Shown: one piece after another, positions 1 to 12,446 of the stretch
How positions within the stretch are numbered: the stretch's first letter is position 1
Layout: each line of letters begins with the position of its first letter
Origin: Cloeon dipterum
Taxonomy: Eukaryota > Arthropoda > Insecta > Ephemeroptera > Baetidae
Length of the DNA stretch: 64,000 nt
Reading direction: 5' to 3'
Assembly (NCBI RefSeq): GCF_949628265.1
Contig: NC_088786.1
Coordinates: 2,852,001 to 2,916,000, forward strand
The notes under the pieces: model-generated
Database searches by the model: none
Seen by the model: only the letters and a program-made list of their open reading frames with translations
Told to the model about the DNA's origin: nothing
Position numbers and translations under genes: made by a program

Positions 1-3000
1 AGCGGCACGTCGAGCCCGGCAACACCAAGCAACTCCGCAGAAACGCTCTGGAGGAAGATATTTAATAATTGAGACGCGTTTTGATTTTTTTAATTTATGT
101 TAGTTTTTACGGTATTATCTCTGACGTTTCCAAACCTATCAAAAACCGGAATGGAGACAGACGTCATCAGCTGAAACTGCTGAACTTTTCTTGCTTTTAT
201 GCTCTCGTGGTCCTGCACATAAAATTGAAATCAAATACTTCCGAATAAATTATACAAATGATGCACTCTCGAGCTCAAGAAGAAATGATAAGAAATGTTT
301 TGATCTTTTTTCGAGAAAAAAAGAATAGACCAAAATTATTCACAGTTGATTCCTTGTCGTTATTAGCTTGATTGATAGTTCGCAATTAGAGCAATTAGTT
401 AGTGATCGAACACGCAAGAGAAAAATGTTGAGATTAATTGATCTTACCGCTCCTATGACAAAGCGTCGGTCCTCCTCAGCCTGCGTATAGGCTAACTCAT
501 TTTCTCTGTCCATGTGTTGGCCCATTACTTCTTTTAGCCACTGAGACACTTTTCTGTCCTGTGGTAAGCAGCGTTAAAAGAAACCACACTTTAATGAAAA
601 GCTAACTACTGAGGTAGTATATTATGATGAGTTGGTAGAAAGAGAAGAGAGGCGCTGTTTTGAGCTGGGAAAACTAACTCCACACATTATTAACTTCCTA
701 AAATACTCTCCCACTGCAGAAAGCGTGAACCTTTTCAACTATAAATGATAATAAGAAAAATAAGAAACCGAAAATTTGATTTAAAATTTCAAAAGAAGAA
801 GAAAATTAAAATCTTGATTGTGAGTCGCATTTGCGGTTTTTATCTAAGTTGAAAACCCAAACAGTATGTATTAAAAGGAAACAATACTTGCCTGAAAGTC
901 TGCATACGCGTGGCTCCAAACCACAGGATGCTGGTCGCCCTGAAGAACCATGGGCCGAGCAATCACGTTCAAATAGCGCAAAGCCTCTTCCCGTACCTCT
1001 TCCAATGACTGCATGTGCGTGTACCAGCCTGACAGAAATAGCAGAAATAAATTCGAATGCATTGCTGATTTCCGTTGAGGAAAAAATTGGTATTTACGAT
1101 ATACGATTAAATTAAGTCTTGAATTGAGTTTCCTGTGGTAAAAACATGTGAAAAAACTCCAAAATTGCAATTCTGGCTAAAAGTCAATTTAATGAAATAA
1201 TTCTACCCCCGGGAGGCAGGGGGTGGTTCTCCATGCCCACGAAAAGTAAAAATTTAAATTTTCAATACAATTATTGGGTCAAATCCTCTCAAAATATGCA
1301 CAAAAAAGTGTTTTTAAAAAATTCTGCATTTCCAGGGTAAAAAGCATGTTTATTTACAGCTTTGACGCCGATTATCTCAAAAGAGAGGGAAAGAATGTCG
1401 CGAAAATTTTGTATGTTGTTTTTCATGTCTATGGACCACATTTTGGCTTGTTTAGTTTTAAAAATTTTATGTACCATGGTATCCCAGTTTTTGTTTTTTA
1501 AATCGACCTGATCTTTGCGTCAAACGTAGATAGATCATTTTTCATAAAAAATTCTTAAATCCAGGGGGCAAAAGTCAAAATTGCTTTGAAAAAAAAAATT
1601 GAGCCTTTGTAAAATAGGAAATTTCAAGTAATTTTGGCTCAATATTCTGGGGTGTGACAAAGGTCTACCAGGGCAACCCCTCCAGCAAATTTCGTCCAAA
1701 TCTGAGGAGCCATGCCCGTTTTAATTATCTTCAATAATGTTTCGCTATTATTTTTGGTAAATTTTATTGTGGAACGAATCAGAAGCAACAGAATAACATA
1801 CCCCGGTTGAGGCAGGCCATCCACTGGATTTCCCTGACATTGGTCACCTCTTTGCCCAGCAAATAGGTGAACACGCGGACTGGAATCTGCATCTCGCCAG
1901 TTTCATTGAATCGGTTGTAGGTCTCGAAAACTTCAGTCAAGTTGCTCGGCACGCCGTCGGTGATCAGCATAATGGCCTGGTTGCAGCTCTCGCAGCCTTC
2001 GCGGCCTCTGCCATCCCTGTACTGCATGCGAATCAATTAGTCAACTATCGATTCGGGGTAATTTTCAAGTGCCCGTCCCTCTCGTAAGTTTATTTTGTTT
2101 CAAGAGCCCTTTTGTGTTTCTCCTGACTTGTGCAAAAAGGAGCTGAGTGAGTGGGGAGGCGGACGCCGCAATCGATTTTTAGTTACTGCTTCCTTGTCTA
2201 TAACTCACATTTTTTTTAAGTAGAGCTATAAAAAAATAGATCGTAAATTGTGGTTCTCATATTATATCCCCTTGTAAATAAGTCCACACGTATACGTTGT
2301 TACATTGGCGATAACCAGAAAGAATAGTGCAGCAACTTGCCTCAAATTGCGTTTGCTAATTTCGTGGACTGAATTTGAGCCGCATTTGATTGCAAGTTCC
2401 TGATTATGAGACTAATTGCGATCGTGCAGGAGGGCCCGCGACTCTGCTGCACGTGTGCCTTCAGCTTTGTTTTCGAGTCGCGTCGGCTAACCTGTCGTCG
2501 CATAAAGCTCAAATACGCTGCATCCACATGAAAGCTTTATTTTGTGCATCACTGGGGGATATGGGAATCACGATTACCACAATTTACCACATACCGCTAT
2601 AGAGCTTTACAGATCCAACAATTTTTTGCTTAATTTCGGAACGTCCCATTGCGATCTATCCAATGGTGTGCGAATTTCGAGGAAAACTTGCCTAAATTGT
2701 GAAATAAATAGTGATTTTACATTATAGAATCAATTGATATTCGCCGTTTGAGTAGCATGAAAACTTTTGAGCCAATTTTCTTTAAAATTTAACGGCAAAC
2801 CTCGGAAATTTTGAGATTTTTAGATAGTTTTTAATATAAAAAGGATTTTCACAAATTTTCTGTAAAGCTTACGGTCACACCATGCTGTCTAAGAATTTTA
2901 TTATAGATATATATGATATATATATTTATACTACACTCTCATTCTTGTCAAAATAATAATAATTGCTTTTCAGCAGCTGCACAGGTTCTAATCGTTCTAA

Positions 3001-6000
3001 TTGAATAATGCATCTGGTTAGAAATGTTCTACATTTGATGTTCAGGGAGCTACTGAACTTTTGCTTGTTTTTGCTCTTTCAAAGTTTCTGCGAGGAACAT
3101 ATAACCCATACAGTGTTTCAAAGTCTTCGGAGCGGAAGCAATAAGTGGCCCTCAAGCGGACCGGGCTCCCCGCAGTGGCTTATGCGCTCGTGCTATTATT
3201 GAGACTTGACGTTTCAGCAAAATTCGCTGCCAAGTTCATCTTAGTGGAAGGATAATATGGATAGCGGCCCGAAATTGTTTTGGGAGAAGTGCTGACGAAA
3301 TGTGACGGATCAGAGGACAAAATTTGCATGACTAGACGAAATTTACGCCGTTTTACAAATTAATTAACAAAATATTTATTTTTACGGATAATCTCAGAAA
3401 ACTCAGCAAGTTACTGGTAATTTTAGATTTCAATTAAAATTTAGGAAATGAGCTTTAGAGTTGTCCTATGAAATTGGTGAGCATGTGTTAAAATTTCAGG
3501 CTGGTGTGTCATTTTTGTTTTCGAAAAATTCCAATACATTAATTGAATTAACAAAACTCACAGATTCGAGAAGTTGAAACGCTGCAGAAAACGCAATCGT
3601 GAAGTTTCCGTAGCCTTCGATGGGAACGTTGTCTATGGCCTCCTTCAGCGCCTGCACATTTTCTTTAGTGGCCTGAAATAGAACGATCCAAAATTAGAAT
3701 AAAAAAGGGAAATTTTGTTCAAATCACCTGAATCAGCATGTCCTGGAAGCAAGGGATGGGCGTTTTGACCGTGTCCGAGAAAGCGAGCACGGTGACAAAG
3801 TCGTTGCTGGTGAACGTGTCCAAAAGGGAGTGGGCGACGAGGCGAGCGATGCTGAACCGCATGCCCGTCATCGAGCCAGACGTGTCCAGCAGGATGACCA
3901 CCTCCTTGCTGCAGCTCACTGCCGAGATGTACCACGGCTGCATCCGACAATCGTACAAGTCCACTTCATCGTTCATTTTCCATTTCATTCCTGCAAAATT
4001 TTAGTTTATATGTGAAGTTAATTTTTTTCGTATAAGCTTAGAAAGAAACAAACTCCTACGTCACATTGTAATAAAATTTACATTTGTTTCGTCACAACCA
4101 GAACTTTGGCGTCTCTTTATCATAAATAGGTTGGCTCAACTCCAAATAATATAATTTCAAATTTTACTCTGCTGTTCTATTTTTTATGAAGTGATTTGCA
4201 AAAATATCTTTAACAAAATGGAACAAAGTTTTTTTTGCTCTCCATAATATGTATAAATTTTTCTGCTTACAATTAGTGGGTTTATCATGTCATGTCCAAT
4301 AACTGAATAATTTTGGCGGAGGATTGAATTCAGTTCGAGGGTGACGGTGTCGGAGAGGCTTTTAATGGGTTTGCGGTCATGTGAGTAAATTGCGAGCAAA
4401 CAAAAGCATATACATATTATGGGAGGCAAAACACGTTAGCGAAGTTTGTATTTGCAGGGATCACATACACACCTGGGTACGTGCGCATAAATCCCTTGGC
4501 ACTTCCGAAATACTGCCACGTCAGCGATGGGTCAGCACGAAAGTTTGCCTCGAATACCGGGTCCAACTTTTTCGACCACTGAATCGCCTCAATCACCTCG
4601 GGAGCTGAAATCGAATTCAAAATATGTTTATCTTTATTTGAGTTGTTGTGAAATAAAGGCAGCAACAAATAAAATTCATTGTTGTTATCCCAGAGGCCAT
4701 TCAGATTTCCTCTTTTATTTTACCTCTGTCAAACACGTTTGTGGGAACGTGAACGGTGCTGAAACTGGTGTTGACGGGTATGTTGAAAAAGTGCGGGTCT
4801 GGCTCTAACTCAAGTGGCTGATAGTACACAAGGGGCACTTTTTTCCTGTAGTGCGCAATGCCCGTGGTGTAGTTGAGAGGTGGCTCAGGTGTTGGCTGCG
4901 GAAACTCTTCCTCGTCGCCCAGCGGAGAGAATTTCGAACTTCGGTATCTGAACATGTCGCCATCCTCCTCTTCTTCAAGGATCAAGTCCTCCCACCGCAC
5001 GGTGGGAACGTACGATTCTTCCTCTGCCCACTTCATTATGCACTACATGAAATTTAATTGATAACATTTCTTAATATAAAATTATATAGAGACATTCAAG
5101 AGGGATAAGTGGATAACGTGCTTGGAAAATCCTCGAAGCCGATTGGCTGACGTAATGCGCATGTCAGCAGATCTCACAGCATTATTACTGAGGTTAAGGA
5201 GCTGCTGACATGCGCTTTGTGTCAGCCAATCAGCGTCGAGGATTTTCTGGGCAAAATATTTCTGCTGCTTTCTCCGATTTCATGTTTTAATTTCATGTTT
5301 TAATTTGCAATTAAATCGGTTTAAAGCAACTTCGAATTTGTGTCTGCGATGGTAATACGATAAAACAACTCTTTAGCTGCAAGTAAAGACACCAAACAAT
5401 CGGTTGCAGAATAAATTGCGATTTACGAGAGGCATTTAATATGGGGTTATTATTGGAGAAACGACTTTTGATTTTAGTTTGTCAGAATATTCAAAAGTAA
5501 TCAGTTTCAAAATTGAACCGAAACTGATTGACCGTATTTTCAGCCCTAATGAGCACTTGATGCGAATATATAGGATTTGGAAACTAATAAATGGGATAAG
5601 TTTGAGCAGACTTTCCTCTTTTCGCGTGTTCCGTTCCCTCAAATTGGCTTTTGCGTGTTCTCCATCTTGGGCTAATGGGCTCACAGAAAGTAATTCGGAG
5701 TCACTTTGCATGAAAAAGGCAAACGCAGCCACCGTCGGCCGCATGGCTGATGGATTCTCTGCGGCGATTAAAGGAATAACGAGCAAAAAGTCGAAATTCA
5801 AAGCACGCGCACGCCTGCGTAAAATAAAGCAAGTTTTACGCGAAATAAAAAGAAACACGGTGGTGCGTTTTTTACACATGCATACGGTAGAGAGGGTATA
5901 ATGGAGCGATAAAAAATTTACGCCGCGCACAGGAAGAGCTTTTCGGCCGCGCTTTTCCAGCTTTTCAGAGCCCCGTGGGTTTGCTTTGACACACATTTTA

Positions 6001-9000
6001 CTGCGTGAAATGTGTAGAGCCTGCCAGCCAGCCAGCCAGCCAGGGCTGAGCTGCGCCGACAAAGGGTCGGCCCGGCAGCTTTGTCTGGCCAAATTAATTT
6101 TCGGGAACATGAATTTCAGAAGCCCGACGGCTAATCTGTCTTGATAAACACGGAGTGCGCGCATGTACAGCACAAATGGAAAACACGCAGCACTGTGCTC
6201 CATTCGTGCAAATTAGGTCCTACGCGTGCGGCCGATACTGAAACCAACACAATGATACTTTGCGTCCGCTCGATTAGATTTACGAGGCTCTTTAATGAAG
6301 AGGAGCGAAAATCACGGGTTACATGACGGTTTTGGCAATGTCAAGATAATCTGACGATATTCATCGATTAGTATAACCCAAAATTTTCATTTTACAGGAT
6401 TTACAGGACATTTTTTTGTTAATTTTGAGAATTAAACAGCTCAATTTTTAAGTGGAGATATGCGTTGAACTCTTCTAGGCAAGCCCGATCGAATGAACAC
6501 CGAATTTGAGGTAATCGGTAAAGATCAAAGGTCACCAAGGGCCATTTTCGAAAATTTCAGGGTGTTTTTTAGGATTTTGAAATTTTTAAAAATCCGAGAT
6601 GCTCTATAAAAGTTGTATCAGGGTATATGTGAACTTGTGTGAAAATTTCAAGATGGAATTCAGTATCATTTTAAAAAATTAAATTTTGAATTTAGAAAAG
6701 CACAAAATTTCAATTTGTCGGGTTCTAAGAGTCAGAAATGCAAAATCTGCACACCATTTCGACTTGGCTTGACTTCCTCTGGTGAGCTGATTGGTTTTTG
6801 GGGTGCTAAACCCCAACCCACAAACCCTATATTGGCCATAATTTCCTCCCCGCGCGATTTTTTATCTTTTATATCGATATAATTACGAAATTTGACACTC
6901 CAGTTTTAAACAAAGACAAAGTGTAGTCAGTCACATTCACTTGAAGGTCAAACCCAATTTGGCACCGTCGATATCTATAAAATCATTGCTGAAATCGATT
7001 TTCTTTTTTTTCTGTCGAATGCAAGAGGAAGCTCAGAGTAAAACTGTCGTTCTTTATAGACATAAAATATATCAGGAAAAAACAGAGTCGTAAAATAACA
7101 GAACGGCAACAGAAAATAAATTATTCACTGCATACCCATTGGGAGCAAGAAACAAACCTTGACAGCATCCATCTTCTCCTGGACCATTTCCTCGATGTTT
7201 TGCTTGATTTCCGAAACCAGCGTCTCGCCGTCCCGCTTTTTGATGGAGGCCCCAATTTGTTTGTACATCTGCGGCAAAAAGCAAGATAACGAGCTAGAGT
7301 GGTTGGATCGACGCCGTGCTCGGGGATTAGCGAGCGCGCGTGTGTGTGTTTGCCTACCTTCTTGATGTCGGCCACTCTGGTCACCTTGCGGCTAACATCG
7401 GAGAGCGTTTTGCCCAGCCGTTCTGCCCATTGTTTCACTCTGGGAACAGATAATCAAATAGAGAGAGAAGCGTCGGAGACAGTGGCAGTTTATCTCACAA
7501 GAAAAAAAGATCTTTTAGGATTCGATGTTTTTGTTTTTGGCTAAACATATTTTTTTCACTTAGTGATTTTTAGCAATTTCTGGAAAATTTGAGAAAATAG
7601 CCTGAAATTTCAAGTTTAATTTAAACATTGTGTCTTTTATTTGCTCAGTTTAGCAGGTTAATCGAGCGGCTGTTCACTGTGGGCCCTACAGTAGAATTAA
7701 AAATTTAAACGATTTTTTAAATTTTCAAAATACACATATGAAATTAATTCATTTATTTATCTTTGACTTTATTTGCCATCGAGAGGGAATTTATTACAAC
7801 ACCAAACATTTTTCTCCTTCCAGTAAATCGATCAAATCACTCCGCTGCGAAAAACGAGATATCAAAAGAGGAAATTAAATGCCAACAGCGCTGAGGCGGC
7901 ACAGCATTTTTTCCAATCTCGATCGGATTCATAGAATTGACGCCCTCGCAGCTCGCAGCAGTTCGAACTCTTAAATAATATTAGGCTGTGAATCGGAAAA
8001 AATGAAAAACTGCCAAAAAGCGCGGCGGGCGATGCTCGATTTATTTTGTATAAAGACTCGGCTTCTCGTGGCAAGAGCCTGCTTTCTCTCTTTTCTTTGC
8101 TCATATCCGATTGGCGAAAAGTGCGCTCACTTCCTCGCAACTAACCCTTTCCATTAAAAAGCACGAGAGAAAAAAGCACGGGAGAGATGCCATTGTATTA
8201 GTTCTAATAGCGACGGTATATTCTCGCGTGTCTCATCCCTCTCTGCTTTTTGGCAGCAGTTCAAAATCTCTTGGCGTTGTTTCGAGTATTTTCACTCTGG
8301 TTACTCTGTGTTATAGTCGCACACACACCAGTGACTGCCTTCAAGCACGATGCGCCACGATGGGTCCTCGGCCGCTTTTCCCTCCCCGATACCCCTGCTT
8401 GTCTCTGAGCGAGGGCAAAGTGGAACGATCTGGCCATTTTCTCACAAGAAATTATAGCCAGCACTGGATTATTCATCTGGAAGAGGTATGCATAAATAAA
8501 ACAGCAATACTCTTCCGTGATTTGCCAGCAAATAAAGATCTTTGTCAGAGACTTGGCATTATTCACTTTTATTGCCTCTCAAATTTGAAAATAATAGTAT
8601 AGATTTTTTAGTTCTGCAATTTCCATCTTGTAGAGCTTGAAAGGTTAAGTTAAAAATGTGAAAATCAAGAATAGTGTTTTGTTTATTGCTCCAAAAATAA
8701 GATAGTTGACACTTTTCTACACCATTTTCATTCTCAAGAAAACTTAGTTTCACGAAACTGAGAGGCATTTTTGTTTTGAAACACATTAAATTGCAGTTTT
8801 ATTGTTGAAAAGTGAGTGAACAAATTTAATAGGCACGTCAAGAGGCGATTAAATATACTTTAATATTATCTTGTTTGCTCAAGTTGAGGAGGAAAAATGC
8901 TGTGATACAAACTATAAAATTGGTGCTTTCCAGGTTTTTTTTTAAATATTGACACGCCCAAATCTCAGCTTCTAATTGTCATATTTTTAAAATCCGCTCA

Positions 9001-12000
9001 CCAATAGACTCATTTTTATCTCCCCTAAATAGCCGAAGCAGTCAAAGGGTGCCAACCATTCAACCCCTTTTTCACCTTAAAAACGTGATTTTTTGACATT
9101 TTTCATTGTTCGCACTGCACTATACAACGTGGTTTAGTGATTATCACCCTGAAACTAGTGCAGCTCATCACGGAACGTGTTAACGAGTAAAATTGTATGC
9201 AGTGTAAATTTGACTGCTTGAACCCGAGATTTAGTAAACGCACTGTGTTTGACAACAAGACGGCTTTTGAAATAAAAATTCGTTTTTCATCACATCTCGG
9301 CTTCCAACCATCAGATTTACAAAAACTGCACACCGTTCGACTCGTCATGACCTCTTCTAGATAGCTGAGGCAGTTTAAGGGTATCAACCCTTTCATCCCC
9401 CTTTCTATTCCTTATAATATGGTAAAAATTCATTTTTCGCAGGTTGGAAACAATTGAACCATCTAATTGAGCATGAAAGCAATTCTAAGTCACGCAAATT
9501 CAATTTATCAATCATCCCTTAATCTCACCCCTAAATTTCAAGAGCTAAGACCTACTCAAAATCCCAGCTAGCAAATTGGTTGGATTTTGAAAATTGCTGT
9601 TTTTCTGACACAATTTAAATAAATTTATTCAATTTTAACTAGATCAGGGTGTCAAGTTCATCTAAATACTATTCTGCACCCTACCAAATAATTCATTTAA
9701 TGGTTTAATAATCTTTCCAGTTTGATTTGTATAATCGAAATTATCCTTTTGGAACCGAATAAGAAATTGTCATTTTATGATATTCCTTTTACATTATTTT
9801 CATCAATTATGTCTGCCATCTCACATAGAATAAAGAGTTGAAAATATTAAAATTATAATAGGGGAGGTTTGTTAACAGTGAAAATAAAAGTCACACAAAC
9901 CATATGTATGGGATGTTTCCATTCGCCCGCTTAAAAGTTGTACCTCACACGCGTCCAATTAAATAGAGTATACATTATTAAAAACACAGCACGCGAAATG
10001 TGAAAAACGAGAAAGTCACGATATAACAATCCAATATATAATTAGGACAACTAAAATTTGACCCCCGCAAAAAGTGGAGCGTGTGCAGCACTCGCGCACA
10101 TGCATTGGCAGCCTTGAAATGCGAAATGCACTGGTGACGCGATGCATGTGCATTAAAATTTCAGCCGCGCGCAGCATGAGAAGTAGGTCAGCCGTGGGGT
10201 GCATTAGATAAGGGAATTTATGCAGCATGCGGCCGGCGAGCGCAGCAAAGAGCAAAAAGTGTTTGTAAAAGGGTTGACTCGCGAATTAAACAGCGTCAAG
10301 ATGCCTCTGTCTGGGTCAATGTGGATACATCAGAGAAGCGCTCTTTCCGAAACTCTCGCGCGCCCCACTGCCATGAACACATGCGCGATATTAAATATTA
10401 AACAGCAACCGCGAGAGAGAGCGAGCGAGTGTACGTCGATATCGCACCTGCTGGGTGGGCGGGTGGGTACGTCGCACAGTTAATTTGCAAAACAATGCCT
10501 AATAATGACATGCCTGACGCACTCACTCGCTATCGAGTGGACTATAAATTTCAAAGTTCACGTCGTTTTTGCTGAAACTGATAAATTACTGCTTTTGATG
10601 GATGTTGACGCGGCGTAAATTTTAGAATTCCTCCACAAGCAGTGTTAATTTTAAAATTTTTACGAGTTGATTAATTACAAATTCATTGAACACCAGTTAT
10701 TTGAGATCTAACATATATTAAATTGAGCCCGAATTTTAATTTTTCCTCGACCACAAAACAACCACTTTGTGATAATAGACACAAATTTATGCGATACGCT
10801 TATCACGGCTTCCATTCTGTTTGGCGGAACAACAAAATCAACAACAGACTGTTTGAATATATTATCCGATAAGAGAGCGAACTATTATCATGAAGGGCTG
10901 TGAATAAATTAAACCGATCGATTATTTTTTCTAAGCTTCCCATCATTGCAAGATTATCGAGTGAGCACTAATCATGCAATGATAATCCATTAAACCATAA
11001 TTAAAATCGTCTTCCAACGACCTAACTGCTTAAATCAGCTTTAAATTAATCGAAAAGTGTTATTTTGCTTTATGTTAGAAAATATTTCAGTTATTAGATT
11101 TTTTTTTAGTTAAAACTTGTTTATCCTTGTGCAATTTTGGGTGTGGTTGTAACAGAAAAGCGTTCAATTCATATTTTATAAGGAAAATCGCTATGCGTTT
11201 TCATTTTGTTAAAAAGTTTGGGTAAAAGATAATATGAAAAAGCCTCAAAATTAAGTTTTAAAAAGATTTTATAAGTTCTTAATGCATTTGGTAAGATTTT
11301 CCTTAAAAAATTAAAGTCTTCTTGCTATTTGGACAAAAACGCTAAATTTTAGGATTAATAATTGGGCCTGGAAACCCGTCTAAAACTTTTTAATTTGCAC
11401 CATTTGCACTAAAAACAGTCATTTCCTGAATTCCGAAGAAAGATATTAGTTTGACTGCGCTAGCAGGAGATGAAACCTAATTAATTACTCTTTAGTGTTT
11501 AATAAATGCGAACAAAATAAATTATATGTAACCATATTTTCTTAGGTGACAAGTGACTTGGCTATTTAATTTTGCACAAATTTTTTAAATTTATCAATTA
11601 TAGTTCTTCCATACTGAATGAAAGTTTTATTAGACGCTAAAAGTTCACAAATGACTAGATAAAATGTAACAGTCTCCGGCAAGCAATTCTCTTACATTTC
11701 ATTTACTTTTTAGTTATAAAATATCAAACTATTATTAAATATATTTTTTTTTTCTTTTTATCCTTGTCCGTCCGAGGACCGGGAAGGGCGCGCACTGCAC
11801 TAGCACGAATGCTGAAACCCGGGTCCCAATAACACCGCGAACGGATAACATGGGCGCACCAGGCCGCATTACATTTAGAAAAATATAAATTGGGTAAATA
11901 AGTAACTGAAATAAATTAAAGTGTGAGAATGAAACAAGATAATAAATAAATAAATAGGCGATTTGGTGCCACATTTCAACCAGTTTTATTTCAATTCTAA

Positions 12001-12446
12001 ATATTTTAGATAGAGGAATCCTTCGTGGCCAAAATTCACGGTCATGTTTCGCGTGTCGCAGTGCGGAAATTTAAATATTTCCGAAAGCCAAGATCCTGGT
12101 TGCGATTTGACCACGGTAAACATGTCATCGCTTTCATCTTTTTGTTCTGCCCTTCTCGATTTTAAAAATACACCAGCAGCAACGTCAACACACGCGACTT
12201 CTATTTATAAACTCGTAAATTATGATTCGGCTGGTAGTTGCGGTTTGCACTCACTATCGGACTTGATTTTTCAGACCGCGCCGGCCTTCGGAAGGGTGAA
12301 TGCGAAATTAAAAGGTGGACTCACAGTTCTGGGCTGGCCTGGTCGTGCCACGCGGCCTCCGCAGGCAGCACGACGTGCTGGCAGACGACGACGAGGCCGA
12401 GCAGGAGGAGCGGGGTGCCGCACCCGCCCTTGCGGATGTGCACCAT
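1..12446 (-). CDS. Voltage-gated calcium channel alpha-2/delta subunit (N-terminal half, 3' end outside window)
   Basis: Auxiliary subunit that promotes surface delivery and gating of voltage-gated calcium channels; extracellular and membrane-anchored. Exons on the minus strand: 12446-12325, 7439-7358, 7268-7158, 5042-4724, 4604-4473, 3990-3728, 3672-3562, 2021-1802, 1028-892, 558-448, 47-1. All join in frame, giving about 551 residues before the window edge. The first exon encodes MVHIRKGG followed by a Leu/Val-rich signal peptide; an in-frame TAG lies 19 codons or fewer upstream, fixing the start at 12446. Family landmarks in order: [10 protein letters not shown] helix, VWA N-terminal segment with [29 protein letters not shown], von Willebrand A domain with intact [13 protein letters not shown] (exon 3990-3728) and [14 protein letters not shown], then [27 protein letters not shown] and [11 protein letters not shown] of the dCache-like region. 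One donor is GC (at 891/890). Seen: motifs and splice frames. Inferred: which alpha-2/delta paralogue; it resembles the alpha-2/delta-3/4 or insect stolid/straightjacket group but I cannot choose. Confidence 0.9.
5125..5420. repeat. Inverted-repeat element, family D, copy 1
   Basis: Two arms of about 46 bases, 5125-5170 and about 5201-5247, are near-perfect reverse complements: the left contains GATTGGCTGACG and ATGTCAGCAG, the right CTGCTGACAT and CAGCCAATC, ending in CGAGGATTTTC. A right-hand tail with AATCGGTTT and AGACACCAAACAA is shared with other copies at about 39310, 43640 and 50850. It fits a non-autonomous DNA transposon (MITE). Confidence 0.75.
6024..6044. repeat. Short CCAG tandem repeat
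   Basis: About five consecutive CCAG units inside an alpha-2/delta intron. Simple microsatellite; no function inferred. Confidence 0.7.
6340..6860 (+). repeat. Dispersed repeat family A, near full-length copy
   Basis: About 520 bases sharing an ordered series of blocks with 46850-47400 and, reversed, 30110-30610: GTCAAGATAATCTGACG near one end, AAGCCCGATCGAATGAACACC, GTGTGAAAATTTCAAG, GGGTTCTAAGAGTCAGAAATG, a CGACTTGGCTTGACTTCC block, and CATAATTTC with CCCC at the other end. No coding capacity. Probably a non-autonomous mobile element. Confidence 0.7.
7440..12324 (-). other. First intron of the alpha-2/delta gene, 4.9 kb
   Basis: Lies between the signal-peptide exon and the next coding exon. 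It is AT-rich and holds one dispersed repeat copy (about 8940-9425). Several open frames here have unlike composition, no start context and no family motif, so I call no gene. A GC-richer patch at about 10060-10470 is unexplained. Confidence 0.6.
8940..9425 (-). repeat. Dispersed repeat family B, reverse copy
   Basis: Matches the reverse complement of 13790-14280 block by block: CTCCCCTAAATAGCC, CAACCCCTTTTTC, GCAGCTCATCACGGAACGTG, CATCTCGGCTTCC, TTACAAAAACTGCACACCG and CTCTTCTAGATAGCTGA. Sits in the first alpha-2/delta intron. Non-coding; likely mobile. Confidence 0.65.

Larger units (their letters stand above)
5043..7157 (-). other. Alpha-2/delta intron with two repeat copies
   Basis: Contains an inverted-repeat element (about 5125-5420) and a family A repeat (about 6340-6860). 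A 255-codon open frame at 6203-5436 on the minus strand spans a run of CCAG units and has no recognisable domain; I treat it as chance. Confidence 0.55.

Noticed and set aside
1195-1600. Possible further repeat with CCCCGGGAGGCAGGGGGTGG
   Set aside because: The feel resembles 26395-26830, but I could not align blocks between them in order, so I do not call a family.
5436-6203. 255-codon open frame on the minus strand
   Set aside because: It lies in an alpha-2/delta intron, crosses a CCAG microsatellite, has mixed Arg/Leu/Phe composition and no domain; a plus-strand frame overlaps it equally well.
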